Below, piece by piece: positions 31,995 through 43,100 of a stretch of 64,000 nucleotides of DNA. Every line of letters starts with the position of its first letter. Within the stretch, counting starts at the first letter, position 1. Position numbers and translations under genes: made by a program. Under the pieces are notes generated by a model. That model had not been told where the DNA came from. It saw only the letters and a list, made by a program, of their open reading frames with translations, and did no database searches. Source of the DNA: JACVRW01 sp963808775 (GTDB lineage Bacteria > Actinomycetota > Thermoleophilia > Solirubrobacterales > Thermoleophilaceae); contig CAWEGR010000005.1 of assembly GCA_963808775.1 (NCBI GenBank), positions 1,054,001-1,118,000 on the forward strand, given 5' to 3'.

Positions 31995-34411
31995 GGGTCC
32001 CGCTCGCGTGGCTGCGCTCGTACTGCGACCCCGGCACGAGCGCCGAGGAGATCGCCGACGCCCTCACGATGGCGGGCGACAAGCTCGAGCGGCTCCACCG
32101 GACGGGCGTGGGCGACCCGGCGGAGTTCGTGATCGGCAGGGTCCTGTCCGCGGAGCGGCACCCGGACGCGGACCGCCTCAGCGTGTGCCAGGTCGACGTG
32201 GGCCGCGAGCGAGCCGCAGACGATCGTGTGCGGGGCGCCGAACGTGGAGGCCGGGCAGACCGTCGCGGTCGCGCTGCCGGGCGCGATCATGCCCGACGGG
32301 TCGAAGCTCGGCGAGGCGAAGCTGCGCGGCGTGCGCTCGAGCGGGATGATCCTCGCCGAGGACGAGGTCGGGATCGGCGAGCTCCACGACGGCATCATGG
32401 TGCTCGACGAGGGGCCCGGCCCCGGGCGCGCCGCTGGCCGAGCACCTCCCGATCGCCGACGAGGCGCTCGAGCTCGAGGTAACGCCGAACCGGCCCGACC
32501 TGCTGAGCGTCTACGGCGTGGCGCGCGACCTGCACGCGATCACGGGCGCGCCGCTCGCGGCGAACCCGACGGACGCCGACGCCGAGCCCTCGGGCGACGA
32601 CTCGGTGGACGACCACGCGAGCGTCGAGATCGACCCCGAGGTCTGCCTGCGCTTCACCGCGCGCGTGTACGAGGACGTAACGATCGGCCCCTCGCCGCCC
32701 TGGCTCAAGCAGCGGCTGATGGCCGCGGGCCAGCGCCCGATCTCGAACGTGGTCGACATCACGAACTACGTGATGCTCTGCACGGGCCAGGCGCTCCACG
32801 CTTTCGACCTCGACGAGGTGCGCGGGGCCCGCATCGTCGTCCGCCGGGCCGCCGACGGGGAGACGATGACGACGCTCGACGACGTGGAGCGCACGTTCAC
32901 GTCCGACGTCGCGCTCGTCTGCGACGCCGAGGGGCCGAGCGGAATCGCGGGAATCATGGGCGGCCAGATCTCGGAGGTGTCCGAGCAGACGACCCGCGTC
33001 CTGATGGAGGCGGCCACCTGGGTCGGCCCGAACATCATGCGCACCTCGAAGGCGCTCGGCCTGCGCACGGAGGCCTCGGCGCGCTTCGAGAAGCAGCTCC
33101 ACCCCGAGCAGGCGATCGCGGCGCAGCGGCTCGCGGCCCGGTTGATGGTCGAGCTGTGCGGTGCGCGGTTCGTGCCGGGCACGATCGACGCCTATCCCGC
33201 GCCCGCCGAGCCACGCGTGGTGGGCCTGCGGCACGAGCGCATGGAGCGGCTGCTCGGCGAGCGCATACCCGAGGAGCGCGTGGTCGAGATCCTCGAGCGG
33301 CTCGGCTTCACCCGCTCGGGCGACGGCTGGGTCGTGCCGCCCTGGCGCGATGCGGACGTCCAGCGCGAGGCGGACCTGATCGAGGAGGTCGCCCGCGTGC
33401 ACGGCCTCGACAAGCTGCCGACCACGATGCCCGCCCGGCGTGACGGCGCCGTCGGCCGGCTGACGGGCACGCAGCGGCTGCGGCGGCGGCTCGAGGACCT
33501 GCTGCGGGCGCGCGGGCTCGACGAGTGCATCGCCTACTCGTTCACCTCCCCCGAGACGCTCCGGCGGCTGCGCCTCGGCGACGAGCCCCTCCTCGAGATC
33601 GAGAACCCCCTCACGGAGGAACACGGGGTGATGCGCCCGCTGCTGCTGCCGGGCCTGCTGGACGCCGCGGCCTTCAACTCGGCGCACGGGCGCGCGCGCG
33701 TGGCCCTGTTCGAATCCGCCCACGTCTACAGCCCCGCCGGCCCGCTCGACGCGCAGGGCGAGGGCTCTCCGGGCGGCGCGATGCCCGCGCAGGAGCGCCA
33801 TCACCTCGCCGTGCTGCTGACGCGCGGGGAGCGCGGGCGGCTGGAGGAGCGAGGAGCGAGGAGCGGACTTCTTCGCCGCCAAGGCGCTGCTCGAGGCCGT
33901 GCTGGCGGTCGCCCGCGCGGACTGGCGCGCGGAGGCGGGCGGACCGGCGTTCCTGCACCCCGGCCGTGCGGCCCGGATCGTGGATCCCGAGGGAGAGGAG
34001 CTCGGCTGGCTCGGCGAGCTGCATCCGCTCGCGCTGAAGGAGTGGGATCTCGAGGGACCGGCCGTCGCCTTCGAGATCGACGTGGACGCGCTTCCCGACG
34101 ACGCGCCCGCGACGTTCAGCGACGTCACGAGCTTTCCGGCGGTCCTGCAGGACATCGCCGTGGTCGTGGACGACGAGGTCCCGGCCGCGCGCGTCCAGTC
34201 GGCCGTGCGGGCGGCGGGCGGGGAGCTGCTGCGCTCGGCGAGCGTGTTCGACCTGTACCGCGGCGAGCAGGTGGGGCCGGGGCGCAAGTCGCTCGCGCTG
34301 CGGCTCGAGTTCCGCGCGCCCGACCGCACCCTGACGGACGCCGAGGTCGCGGAGCGGCGCTCGGCGATCGAGAAGGAGCTCGAGATGCTCGGAGGCCGGC
34401 TGCGTGCCTGA
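31991..34411 (+). CDS. pheT: Phenylalanine-tRNA ligase beta subunit, three frame changes
   Basis: The beta subunit (about 805 aa) reads as four consecutive pieces. MRVPLAWLRSYCDPGTSAEE to about 32208 is followed by QTIVCGAPNVEAGQTVAVAL (tRNA-binding YtpR domain) to about 32428. The long core comes next (ELEVTPNRPDLLSVYGVARD, ISNVVDITNYVMLCTGQALH, IMGGQISEVSEQTTRVLMEA) to about 33862. The end is ADFFAAKALLEAVLAVARADW with the anticodon-binding domain (FSDVTSFPAVLQDIAVVVDD). No segment is missing, and the gene is essential, so base-level indels are the likely cause. Confidence 0.93.
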
Positions 34412-35390
34412 GGGCGGCACCCGCGTCGCGGTCGTCGGCGCCGCCGGCTTCGGCGGGGCCGTGGGCGCCTATCTGCTGCGGCGCCATCCGTCGCTCGAGC
34501 TGACCGTCCTCACGGCGCGCTCGGACGCCGGGCGGCGCCACGACCAGCTCTACCCGCGCTTTCGCGTGCCGCTGCCGCTCGAGGAGTTCGACCCGGACTC
34601 GATCGCCGAGCGGGCCGACGCCGCGCTCGTGGCCCTCCCGCACGGCGCCGCGGCGGAGTCCGTGCGCGAGCTGCGCGAGCGCGGGCTGAAGGTGGTCGAC
34701 CTGTCGGCCGACTTCCGGCTCGACCGCGACCGCTACGAGCGCTGGTACGGCGCGCACGAGGCGCCCGAGCTGCTCGAAGAGGCCGTCTACGGCCTGACCG
34801 AGGGCCACCGCGAGGCGATCCGCGGCGCCGATCTCGTGGCCGCGCCCGGGTGCTATCCGACGGCCAGCCTGCTCGCGATCTGGCCGCTGCGCGACCGCAT
34901 CGCGGACCTGGTGGTGGACGCGAAGTCGGGCGTATCGGGCGCGGGGCGAGAGGCGAGCCAGACGACCCACTTCGTGTCCGTCACGGAGAACGTCGAGGCC
35001 TACAAGGTCGAGGGGCACAGGCACAGCGCCGAGCTCGAGCAGGAGCTGCCTGAAGGCGCGAGCTTCACCTTCGTGCCCCACCTGCTGCCGATCGAGCAGG
35101 GCCTGCTCGCGAGCTGCTACCTGACGCTCGACGAGCCGCTCGAGGCGGATGAGGTGCGCGCGCTCTACGAGACCGCCTACGCGGGCGAGCCGTTCGTGGA
35201 GCTCGCCGACGAGCCACCCGGCACCGACGACGTGCGCGAGACGAACCGCTGCCGCATCCACGTGACGGCCGTGAACGGGCGCGTGATCGCCCTCGCGGCG
35301 ATCGACAACCTCTGGAAGGGCGCCGCCGGCCAGGCGGTCCAGGACCTGAACCTGATGCTCGGGCTTCCGGAGACGGAGGGGCTCGAGTGA
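34404..35390 (+). CDS. argC: N-acetyl-gamma-glutamyl-phosphate reductase
   Basis: The third step of arginine synthesis: NADPH reduction of N-acetylglutamyl phosphate. The 328-aa enzyme has the Rossmann start VAVVGAAGFGGAVGAYLLRR, LPHGAAAESVRELRERGLKV, the catalytic Cys in VAAPGCYPTASLLAIWPL, DAKSGVSGAGREASQTTHF and the C-terminal His region FVPHLLPIEQGLL. The GTG at 34404 overlaps the pheT stop by 8 bases; the stop overlaps argJ by 4. Confidence 0.96.
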   Translation: MPEGGTRVAVVGAAGFGGAVGAYLLRRHPSLELTVLTARSDAGRRHDQLYPRFRVPLPLEEFDPDSIAERADAALVALPHGAAAESVRELRERGLKVVDLSADFRLDRDRYERWYGAHEAPELLEEAVYGLTEGHREAIRGADLVAAPGCYPTASLLAIWPLRDRIADLVVDAKSGVSGAGREASQTTHFVSVTENVEAYKVEGHRHSAELEQELPEGASFTFVPHLLPIEQGLLASCYLTLDEPLEADEVRALYETAYAGEPFVELADEPPGTDDVRETNRCRIHVTAVNGRVIALAAIDNLWKGAAGQAVQDLNLMLGLPETEGLE

Positions 35391-36604
35391 CCTTCTTCGA
35401 CTCGCGCTGGGTCGAGCTGCCCGAGCACGCCGCCGAGGCGGGCGCCACCGAGCTGCCCGCGGGCTTCCGCGCGGCTGGGGTGGGCGCCGGCATCAAGTCG
35501 AAGGGCCCCGACGTGGGGGTGCTCGTGTCGGACTCGCCCGAGACGGTCAGCGCCGCGCGCTTCACCACGAACGCGCGCGTGGGGGCGCCCGTGATCGTGT
35601 CGCGGCAGGCGGAGCTCGGCGCGCTGCGGGCCGTGGCCGCCAACTCAGGCTGCTCGAACGTGGGCGACGGCCAGCGCGGCGTGGACACCGCGATCGCGAT
35701 GCAGGAGGCCGCGGCGGGCAAGCTCGGCATCGAGCCGCGCCAGGTGGGCGTGGCCTCGACAGGGGTGATCGGGACGGAGCTGCCGCGCGACCGGGTGGTC
35801 GGTGGGGTGGAGGAGGCCTGCGATGCCCTCGGCCTCGACGCGAGCGATTTCTCCGAGGCGATCCTCACGAGCGACAGCGGGCCGAAGCGCGCCTGTCTCG
35901 ACGTGCACCTCAGCGGCGGCGCCGTCAAGCTCGCGGCCCAGGCGAAGGGGGCGGGGATGATCTCGCCGCGCTACGCGACGATGTTCTGCTTCATCCAGAC
36001 CGACGCCCTGATGGAGCAGGCGTCGCTCGACCTGCTCACCGGGGTGTGCGTGAAGCGCTCCTTCGACCGCATCTCGGTCGACGGTCAGCTCTCGACGAGC
36101 GACACGGTGTTCGCGCTGGCGAGCGGAGCCTCGGGGCAGCGGATCGAGCCGGAGTCGGATGACGAGCTGCGCCTCGGCGAGGCGCTCGACGCCCTGCTGC
36201 GGCAGCTCGCGCTCGAGATCGTGCGCGACGGCGAGGGCGCGAAGCGGGTGGGGCGGATCGTGGTTCGCGGCGGGCCGGACGCGGTCGAGCCGGTGGCCCG
36301 CGAGATCGCGAACTCGCCCCTCGTCAAGGCTGCGCTGCACGGCGGCGACCCCAACTTCGGCCGCATCCTGCAGGCGGCCGGCCAGGCGTGGCCCGCGGGC
36401 GAGCCGTTCATCGCCGACCTCGAGATCGAGGGCGTCCAGGTCGTGTCCGCCGGCGACGTGGTGGCGGAGGCGCCCGCCGAGCTCGTCGAGGGGCCGGAGG
36501 TCGAGTACGCGCTGACGATGCCCGGCGAGGGCGGCGAGACCGAGGTGTTCTTCTCCGACCTGAGCCCCGAATACGTGACCTTCAACTCGGCCTACACGAC
36601 GTGA
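35387..36604 (+). CDS. argJ: Ornithine acetyltransferase / glutamate N-acetyltransferase
   Basis: Recycles the acetyl group between acetylornithine and glutamate. The 405-aa precursor has LPAGFRAAGVGAGIKSKGPD, ANSGCSNVGDGQRGVDTA, GVASTGVIGTELPRDRV and the self-cleavage region KGAGMISPRYATMFCFIQTD, whose Thr becomes the new N-terminus of the beta chain. The end GRILQAAGQAWP and PEYVTFNSAYTT is standard. Presence of argJ implies the cyclic acetyl pathway. The GTG start overlaps argC, and the stop abuts argB. Confidence 0.96.
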   Translation: MTFFDSRWVELPEHAAEAGATELPAGFRAAGVGAGIKSKGPDVGVLVSDSPETVSAARFTTNARVGAPVIVSRQAELGALRAVAANSGCSNVGDGQRGVDTAIAMQEAAAGKLGIEPRQVGVASTGVIGTELPRDRVVGGVEEACDALGLDASDFSEAILTSDSGPKRACLDVHLSGGAVKLAAQAKGAGMISPRYATMFCFIQTDALMEQASLDLLTGVCVKRSFDRISVDGQLSTSDTVFALASGASGQRIEPESDDELRLGEALDALLRQLALEIVRDGEGAKRVGRIVVRGGPDAVEPVAREIANSPLVKAALHGGDPNFGRILQAAGQAWPAGEPFIADLEIEGVQVVSAGDVVAEAPAELVEGPEVEYALTMPGEGGETEVFFSDLSPEYVTFNSAYTT

Positions 36605-37443
36605 TGCGCGACGTAGCCACACTGCTCGAGGCCCTGCCCTACATCCGCGACTACCACGGCAAGACCGTGGTGATCAAGTACGGCGGCGCCGCGATGACGG
36701 ACCCCGACCTGAAGGAGGAGTTCGCGCGCGACGTCGTCCTCCTCAAGTACGTCGGGATGAACCCGATCGTGGTGCACGGCGGCGGGCCCGACATCACGCG
36801 CTACATGGAGCGCCTCGGCATGGAGGTCAGGTTCGTCGACGGCCTGCGCGTGTCCGACGCCGAGACGGTCGAGGTCGCCAAGATGGTGCTCGTCGGCAAG
36901 CAGAACAAGGACATCGTGCTGCGGCTCGGGAGGCACGGCCAGCCGGCCGTCGGCCTGTGCGGAGACGACGGCCTCCTGTTCACCGTGAAGAAGCGCCTCG
37001 CCGGCGAGACCGACGTGGGCTTCGTCGGCGACATCGAGCGCGTCGACGTGGACGTGCTGAACCACATCGCCGCGGACTACATCCCCGTGATCGCCTCGGT
37101 CGGCGCCGACGCCGAGGGCCAGTCCTACAACGTCAACGCCGACGCCGCTGCGGCAGCGGTCGCCGGGGCGCTCGGGGCGTTCAAGCTGCTCTTCCTCACC
37201 GACGTGAACGGCTGGCGCGCGGATCCCGAGGATCCCGACAGCCGCATCTCCGAGGCCACCGCGGCGGACCTGCGGGCGAGGCTGCCGGAGGTGAGCGGAG
37301 GGATGAGGCCGAAGCTCGAGGCCTGCCTGCAGGCCGTCGAGGGCGGTGTCGAGAACGCCTACATCATCGACGGGCGGCAGCCGCACTCGCTGCTGCTCGA
37401 GCTGTTCACCCTCGAGGGAATCGGAACGAAGCTATGGCCCTAG
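36604..37443 (+). CDS. argB: Acetylglutamate kinase
   Basis: Phosphorylates N-acetylglutamate. The 279-aa amino-acid kinase has VVIKYGGAAMTDPDLKEEF, NPIVVHGGGPDITRYMERLG, YNVNADAAAAAVAGALGAFK and LLFLTDVNGWRADPEDPDS. It begins VATLLEALPYIRDYHGKTV after the Met; the N-terminal helix longer than in E. coli ArgB suggests the arginine-inhibited hexameric type. The ATG at 36604 shares a base with the argJ stop; a GTG one codon earlier is also in frame. Confidence 0.96.
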   Translation: MRDVATLLEALPYIRDYHGKTVVIKYGGAAMTDPDLKEEFARDVVLLKYVGMNPIVVHGGGPDITRYMERLGMEVRFVDGLRVSDAETVEVAKMVLVGKQNKDIVLRLGRHGQPAVGLCGDDGLLFTVKKRLAGETDVGFVGDIERVDVDVLNHIAADYIPVIASVGADAEGQSYNVNADAAAAAVAGALGAFKLLFLTDVNGWRADPEDPDSRISEATAADLRARLPEVSGGMRPKLEACLQAVEGGVENAYIIDGRQPHSLLLELFTLEGIGTKLWP

Positions 37444-38594
37444 CGGAACTGCAGGCTCTCGAGCGCGAGGCCGTGATGCCGACCTACGCGCGCAACCCGG
37501 TCGAGTTCGTGCGCGGCGAGGGCACGCGCCTCTGGGACGACGAGGGCAACGAGTACCTCGACTTCCTGACCGGCATCTCGGTCGCGCAGCTCGGCCACTG
37601 CCACCCGCGCGTGGTGGAGGCCGTCCGCGACCAGGCGGGCCGGCTGATTCACGTGGGCAACCTCTTCTTCACGGAGCCCTCGATCAGGCTCGCCAAGCAC
37701 CTGGCCGACGCCTCGCTCGGCGGGCGCGTGTTCTTCACGAACTCGGGCGCAGAGGCGATCGAGTGCGCGCTCAAGCTCGCGCGGCGCCGGCGCAACGGGG
37801 GCGATTTCGTGGTGATGGAGGGCGCCTTCCACGGCCGCACGATGGGCGCCCTGTCCGCGACGCCGCAGGAGCCGAAGCAGGCACCGTTCGCGCCGCTCGT
37901 GCCCGGCTTCAAGGCCGTGAGGCGCAACGACCTGCGCGGCCTCGCCGAGGCCGTCGACGGGAACACCGCGGCGGTGCTGCTCGAGCCGATCCAGGGCGAG
38001 GCCGGGATCCACCCGCTCGACCGCGAGCTGCTGCAGCTCGCGCGCGAGCTCTGCGACACGAACCACGCGCTGCTGATCTTCGACGAGATCCAGTGCGGCA
38101 TGGGCCGTACCGGCACTCTCTGGGCCCACCAGCAGCTCGGCGTAGAGCCGGACGTGATGACGGTCGCGAAGGGCCTCGGCGGGGGGCTGCCGATCGGCGC
38201 CTGCGTGACGAACGAGGACTGCGCGAACGTGCTCGAGCTCGGCGACCACGGCTCGACCTTCGCCGGCGGCCCCGTGATCGCGGCTGCCGCGAACGCCGTG
38301 CTCGACACGATCGACGACGAGGACTTCCTCGCCACCGTGCGCTCGCGCGGGGAGCGGCTGCACGCGGCGCTGGCGGAGCACCGGCTCGACCCGCGCGGAG
38401 CAGGACTCATGGTCGGCATCCACGTGCCGCACGCGCCCGCGGTCGCTCGGCGTCTCCTGCTGGAGCAGCGCCTGGTGGTGAACGCCACCGGCCCCGACAC
38501 GATCCGCCTCCTGCCCCCGCTGACGGTCTCCGAGGACGAGATCGACGAGGCGGTCCGGCGCATCGGGGCGCTGCTAGCTTCCCCCGCCGCATGA
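37434..38594 (+). CDS. argD: Acetylornithine aminotransferase
   Basis: A PLP enzyme converting N-acetylglutamate semialdehyde to N-acetylornithine. The 386-aa product has the start MPTYARNPVEFVRGEGTRLW, YLDFLTGISVAQLGHCHPRV, VFFTNSGAEAIECALKLARR, LLIFDEIQCGMGRTGTLWAH and the PLP Lys in VMTVAKGLGGGLPIGACV. The ATG lies 10 bases before the argB stop, so translation is coupled; the stop overlaps argG. Confidence 0.96.
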   Translation: MALAELQALEREAVMPTYARNPVEFVRGEGTRLWDDEGNEYLDFLTGISVAQLGHCHPRVVEAVRDQAGRLIHVGNLFFTEPSIRLAKHLADASLGGRVFFTNSGAEAIECALKLARRRRNGGDFVVMEGAFHGRTMGALSATPQEPKQAPFAPLVPGFKAVRRNDLRGLAEAVDGNTAAVLLEPIQGEAGIHPLDRELLQLARELCDTNHALLIFDEIQCGMGRTGTLWAHQQLGVEPDVMTVAKGLGGGLPIGACVTNEDCANVLELGDHGSTFAGGPVIAAAANAVLDTIDDEDFLATVRSRGERLHAALAEHRLDPRGAGLMVGIHVPHAPAVARRLLLEQRLVVNATGPDTIRLLPPLTVSEDEIDEAVRRIGALLASPAA

Positions 38595-39859
38595 GCGTCG
38601 AGCGGCGCCATCTCACGAAGACGGCCTCCTACGAGGCGGAGCCGGGCGAGGTGGGCCGGGTGCTCCTCCTCTACTCGGGCGGGCTCGACACGAGCGTGAT
38701 GCTCAAGTGGATCCAGGACGAGTACGAGGCCGAGGTGGTCGCCCTCACGGTCAACCTGGGCCAGCCGGGGGAGGACTACGAGGTCGTCAGGGGCAAGGCG
38801 ATGCACCTCGGGGCGCTCGACTGCCACGTGGTCGACGCCCGCGAGGAGTTCGCGCGCGACTACGTCCTGCCCGCGATCAAGGCGAACGCGCTCTACGGCG
38901 GCGGCTATCCGCTGTTCACGGCGCTCGGGCGGCCCCTGATCGCCCGGCTGGCCGTGGAGTACGCGCGCGAGGCCGGCTGCGACACGATCGCCCACGGCTG
39001 CACGGGCAAGGGCAACGACCAGGTCCGCATCGAGTCGACCGTGATCGCGCTCGCGCCGGAGATGAAGATCATCGCCCCGGTGCGCGGCTGGCAGATGGGG
39101 CGCGAGGAGGAGATCGCCTACGCGCGAAAGCACGGCATCCAGGTCAAGGGCGGCACCGAGACGCCGCCGTACTCGATCGACGACAACCTCTGGGGCCGCT
39201 CGTCCGAGGGCGGGCCGATCGAGGACATCGCCGAGCCGCCGCGGGACGACGTCTTCCAGCTCGTCACGCGCCCCGAGGAGGCGCCGGACGAGCCGGAGGA
39301 CGTGATTGTCGGCTTCGAGCGCGGTGTCCCAGTGTCGCTGAATGGAGAGCGGCTCGGCCTCGTCGACCTGCTCGAGCGGGCGGGGGAGATCGGCTCGCGG
39401 CACGGCGTCGGGATCGTCGACCACATCGAGGACCGCATCGTCGGGCTCAAGGTGCGCGACCTCTACGAGGTGCCGGCGGCCGAGCTGATCCTGACGGCGC
39501 ACAGGGAGCTCGAGAAGCTCGTCGGCACGATCCACCAGAACAACTTCAAGCCGCAGCTCGACCACCAGTGGGCGTATCTCGTGTACGCGGGGCTCTGGTT
39601 CGAGCCGCTCCTGTCCGACCTGAACGCGTTCATGGACGCGGTCAACGAGCAGGTGACGGGCGAGGTGACGCTGCGGCTCTTCAAGGGCAGCGCCCGGCCG
39701 GTGGCGCGCAGCTCGCCGAACTCCCTCTACGACCCGGCGCTGGCCGGCTTCAACGAGTCGGGGGGCCTGTTCTCCCAGCAGGCGAGCCCGGGCTTCATCG
39801 AACTCTGGTCGCTCCAGTCGCGAATGGCGTATCGGGTGCGAAACCGGGAAGATGCATAG
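38591..39859 (+). CDS. argG: Argininosuccinate synthase
   Basis: Joins citrulline and aspartate using ATP. The 422-aa enzyme has the PP-loop LLLYSGGLDTSVMLKWIQDE, GCTGKGNDQVRIESTVIAL, YSIDDNLWGRSSEGGPIED and FNESGGLFSQQASPGFIELW. A 17-residue N-terminal extension precedes the PP-loop region. It ends the arg run; argF and argH are not in the window. The ATG overlaps the argD stop. Confidence 0.96.
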   Translation: MSVERRHLTKTASYEAEPGEVGRVLLLYSGGLDTSVMLKWIQDEYEAEVVALTVNLGQPGEDYEVVRGKAMHLGALDCHVVDAREEFARDYVLPAIKANALYGGGYPLFTALGRPLIARLAVEYAREAGCDTIAHGCTGKGNDQVRIESTVIALAPEMKIIAPVRGWQMGREEEIAYARKHGIQVKGGTETPPYSIDDNLWGRSSEGGPIEDIAEPPRDDVFQLVTRPEEAPDEPEDVIVGFERGVPVSLNGERLGLVDLLERAGEIGSRHGVGIVDHIEDRIVGLKVRDLYEVPAAELILTAHRELEKLVGTIHQNNFKPQLDHQWAYLVYAGLWFEPLLSDLNAFMDAVNEQVTGEVTLRLFKGSARPVARSSPNSLYDPALAGFNESGGLFSQQASPGFIELWSLQSRMAYRVRNREDA

Positions 39860-39861
39860 GC

Positions 39862-40032
39862 ATGCTGCTGCTTCGGCGCTACCACCTCGTCGGCTGGCTC
39901 GTGACGAAGATCGCGAAGCGGGTCGCGCGCCGCAAGGCGCGCCGTAACCGGTCGAAGCTGGGCGCCGCGGCGACGGTGTTCGGCCTGCTGGTGGCCGCCC
40001 TGGCGGCGGCCTGGCTGAGCGGCGACGACTAG
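39862..40032 (+). CDS. Small basic single-helix membrane protein
   Basis: A 56-aa protein starting two bases after the argG stop: an Arg/Lys-rich stretch (KRVARRKARRNRSKLG) precedes one hydrophobic helix (AAATVFGLLVAALAAAWLSG). Nothing more is known. It was kept as a gene because of its position in the operon and its coherent topology. Confidence 0.6.
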   Translation: MLLLRRYHLVGWLVTKIAKRVARRKARRNRSKLGAAATVFGLLVAALAAAWLSGDD

Positions 40033-40067
40033 CGGGGCGAGCGCAGGACCAGCCTGGCCGACAGCGA

Positions 40068-40104
40068 TCCTGGATCGGTGTCGCCTCGCGAGCTCGATCC
40101 AGGA
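40068..40104 (+). terminator. Inverted repeat between the arg operon and dnaE
   Basis: TCCTGGATCG (40068-40077) and CGATCCAGGA (40095-40104) form a perfect 10-bp stem with a 17-base loop. It lies 36 bases past the last gene of the arg run and may be a terminator. No T-run follows. Confidence 0.45.
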
Positions 40105-40175
40105 ATGCTCCGCGGCCCGCAAAGAGCGGAAAGACGCGCCTCGCCATCCGCCCCGCTTCCTAGGATGGCCAGGCC

Positions 40176-43100
40176 TTGTCGTTCGCCCATCTCCACGTCC
40201 ACTCCGAGTACTCCGTGCTCGACGGCGCCTGCCGGATCGACGCTCTCGCCGAGCGCGCCGCGGCCTTCGGCCAGCCCGCCCTCGGCCTGACCGATCACGG
40301 CGTCATGAACGGCGCGGTCGAGCACTTCAAGGCCTGCCGCAAGCACGGGATCAAGCCGATCCTCGGCCTGGAGGCGTATTTCGTGGACGACGTCGCCACC
40401 GAGGCCGTTCGCTACGAGCGCAACCACCTGACGCTGCTGGCCTCGAGCGACGAGGGCTTTCGCAACCTCGTCAAGCTGAGCTCGGCCGGCTACCTGCGCG
40501 GCTACCGCCGCGGCAAGGCGAACGTCGACCTCGACCTGCTCTCGCGGCACTCGGCCGGCGTGATCGCGATGACGGGCTGCCTCGCGTCGCGCCTCTGCCG
40601 CCGGCTCGTGGACGGCGCGCCGCACGAGGCGCGTGAGCACGCCGACGCTCTCGTTCAGGTCTTCGGCCCCGACAACGTCTACTTCGAGGTCCAGAAGAAC
40701 GGCATCGAGGAGCAGGAGCGCGCGAACGCCGGCATCGTCGAGATCGCGCGCGAGCTCGGCAGGCCGCTCGTCGCCACCGGCGACGTCCACTACCTGGGCC
40801 GCGAGGACTACGACAACCACCGCGCGCTGCTGTGCGTGCAGACGAAGTCGACGCTCGCCCAGCCGAAGCTCTCGTTCGACACGAACGAGTTCTTCCTCAA
40901 GAGCTCGGACGAGATGGCGGCGGACTTCGCGGAGTGGCCCGAGTCGGTCGCCGCCACGGTCGAGATCGCCGAGCGCTGCGAGGTCGACATCGAGCTCGGC
41001 AAGATGCTGATCCCGAGCTTCCCGGTGCCCGACGGCTCGCCCGAGCCGGACTACCTGCGCCGGCTCGCGAACGCGGGGCTGCGCAAGCGCTACGGCGACC
41101 CGGCCGCCCGCCGAGGCGCTCGAGCGGCTCGAGCTGGAGCTGTCCGTGATCGAGAAGATGGGCTTCTCGGCCTACTTCCTGATCGTCTGGGACTTCGTCC
41201 GCTACGCCAAGGACCAGGGCATCGCCGTCGGCCCGGGGCGCGGCTCCGCGGCCGGCTCGCTCGTCTCGTACTGCCTCAACATCACGGAGGTCGACCCGCT
41301 CGCCTACGGCCTGCTGTTCGAGCGCTTCCTCAACCCGGAGCGCGTGTCGATGCCGGACATCGACATCGACTTCTCGGTGAAGGGCCGCGCCCAGGTGATG
41401 CGCTACGTCGAGGACAAGTACGGCAAGGACTCCGTCGCGCAGATCATCACCTTCGGCAAGATGCTCCCGCGCAACGCCACGCGCGACGCCGCCCGCGTGC
41501 TCGGGCTCGACTACGGCGCCGGCGACCGGCTGGCGAAGCTGATCCCAGAGCCGATCATGGGGCGCTCGAAGTCGTTCGACGAGTACCTCTCGGAGGAGCC
41601 GGACCTGCGCCGCGCCTACGACTCGGAGCCCGAGGCGCGCCAGATCATCGACACCGCGCGCGGGCTCGAGGGGATCGTCCGCAACGCCGGCATCCACGCC
41701 GCCGCCGTCGTGATCGCCGACCGGCCGCTCACGGACATCGTGCCGGTTCAGCTCATGGAGGACCGCGGGGCTCCCGGCCCGGACGGGGAGCGCCAGTACA
41801 AGGTCGTCACCCAGTACTCGATGAAGCCGATCGAGGAGATCGGCCTGCTCAAGATGGACTTCCTCGGGCTGCGCAACCTCGACGTGATCGAGGACTGCCT
41901 CTCGATCCTGGAGGAGTCGACCGGCGAGCGCATCGACATGGCGAGCCTGCCTCTCGACGACCCGAAGACCTTCGAGATGATGGCCCGCGGCGACTCGATC
42001 GGCGTCTTCCAGTTCGAGTCCGAGGGCATGCGGGACGCGCTGCGCAAGGTGCGCCCGACCGAGTTCGAGGATCTCGTCGCGCTCAACGCTCTCTACCGCC
42101 CGGGCGCGATGCGCCACATCGACACCTACGCGCGCAACAAGCGCAACCCGGAGGTCGTCAGCTACATCGACGAGCGCCTGCGCCCGATAACGGAGGCCAC
42201 CTACTCGGTGATCCTCTACCAGGAGCAGTCGATGCAGATCGCGAAGTCGATCGCCGGCTTCTCGGGTGCGGAGGCGGACGACCTGCGCAAGGCGATCGGC
42301 AAGAAGAACCGCGAGGCGATGGGGGCCCTCAGGCAGCGCTTCTTCGAGGGCGCGCGGGCAAGCGGGACGCAGGAGCGGGTGATCGAGGAGCTCTGGGCGG
42401 TCAACGAGGCCGCCGCGGACTACTCGTTCAACCGCTCTCACGCGGCGTGCTACGGCCTGATCTCCTACCGCACCGCCTGGCTCAAGGCGAACTACCCGGC
42501 CGAGTACATGGCCGCCCTGATCTCCTCGGTGATGTCGACGAAGGACAAGGTGCCGTTCTTCGTCGCCCAGTGCGAGGACATGGGGATCGAGGTCCTGCCG
42601 CCAGACGTCAACCTGTCGGGGCACGACTTCAAGGTGGTCGAGGGGAACATCCGCTTCGGGCTCGACGCCGTGAAGGGGCTCGGCTACCAGGCGGTCGAGG
42701 CGATCATTCGCGCGCGCGAGGAGGGTGGCCCGTTCACGTCGGTGTGGGACTTCTGCCGGCGGGTCGACTGCCAGGCGGTGAACAAGAAGGCGAGCGAGTC
42801 GCTCGTCAAGTGCGGCGCGATGGACTCCCTGCCCGGCACACGCACCGGCACGATGCAGGTGCTCGTCAACGCTCAGGCATCGGGCGCGCAGGCGCAGCAG
42901 GACGCCGAGCGCGGCCAGGGCTCGTTCTTCGACTTCGAAGACGACGGGGGCGCGGGCGCCGCGAGCCAGCCCGACCTGCCGGTGCCGGAGCTGCCCGACG
43001 AGCGGGAGCAGCTCAACGAGTGGGAGAAGGAGACCCTCGGCCTGTTCCTGTCGAGCCACCCGCTCAAGGAGGTCAGGCCGGCGCTGCGCGCACGGGTCGA

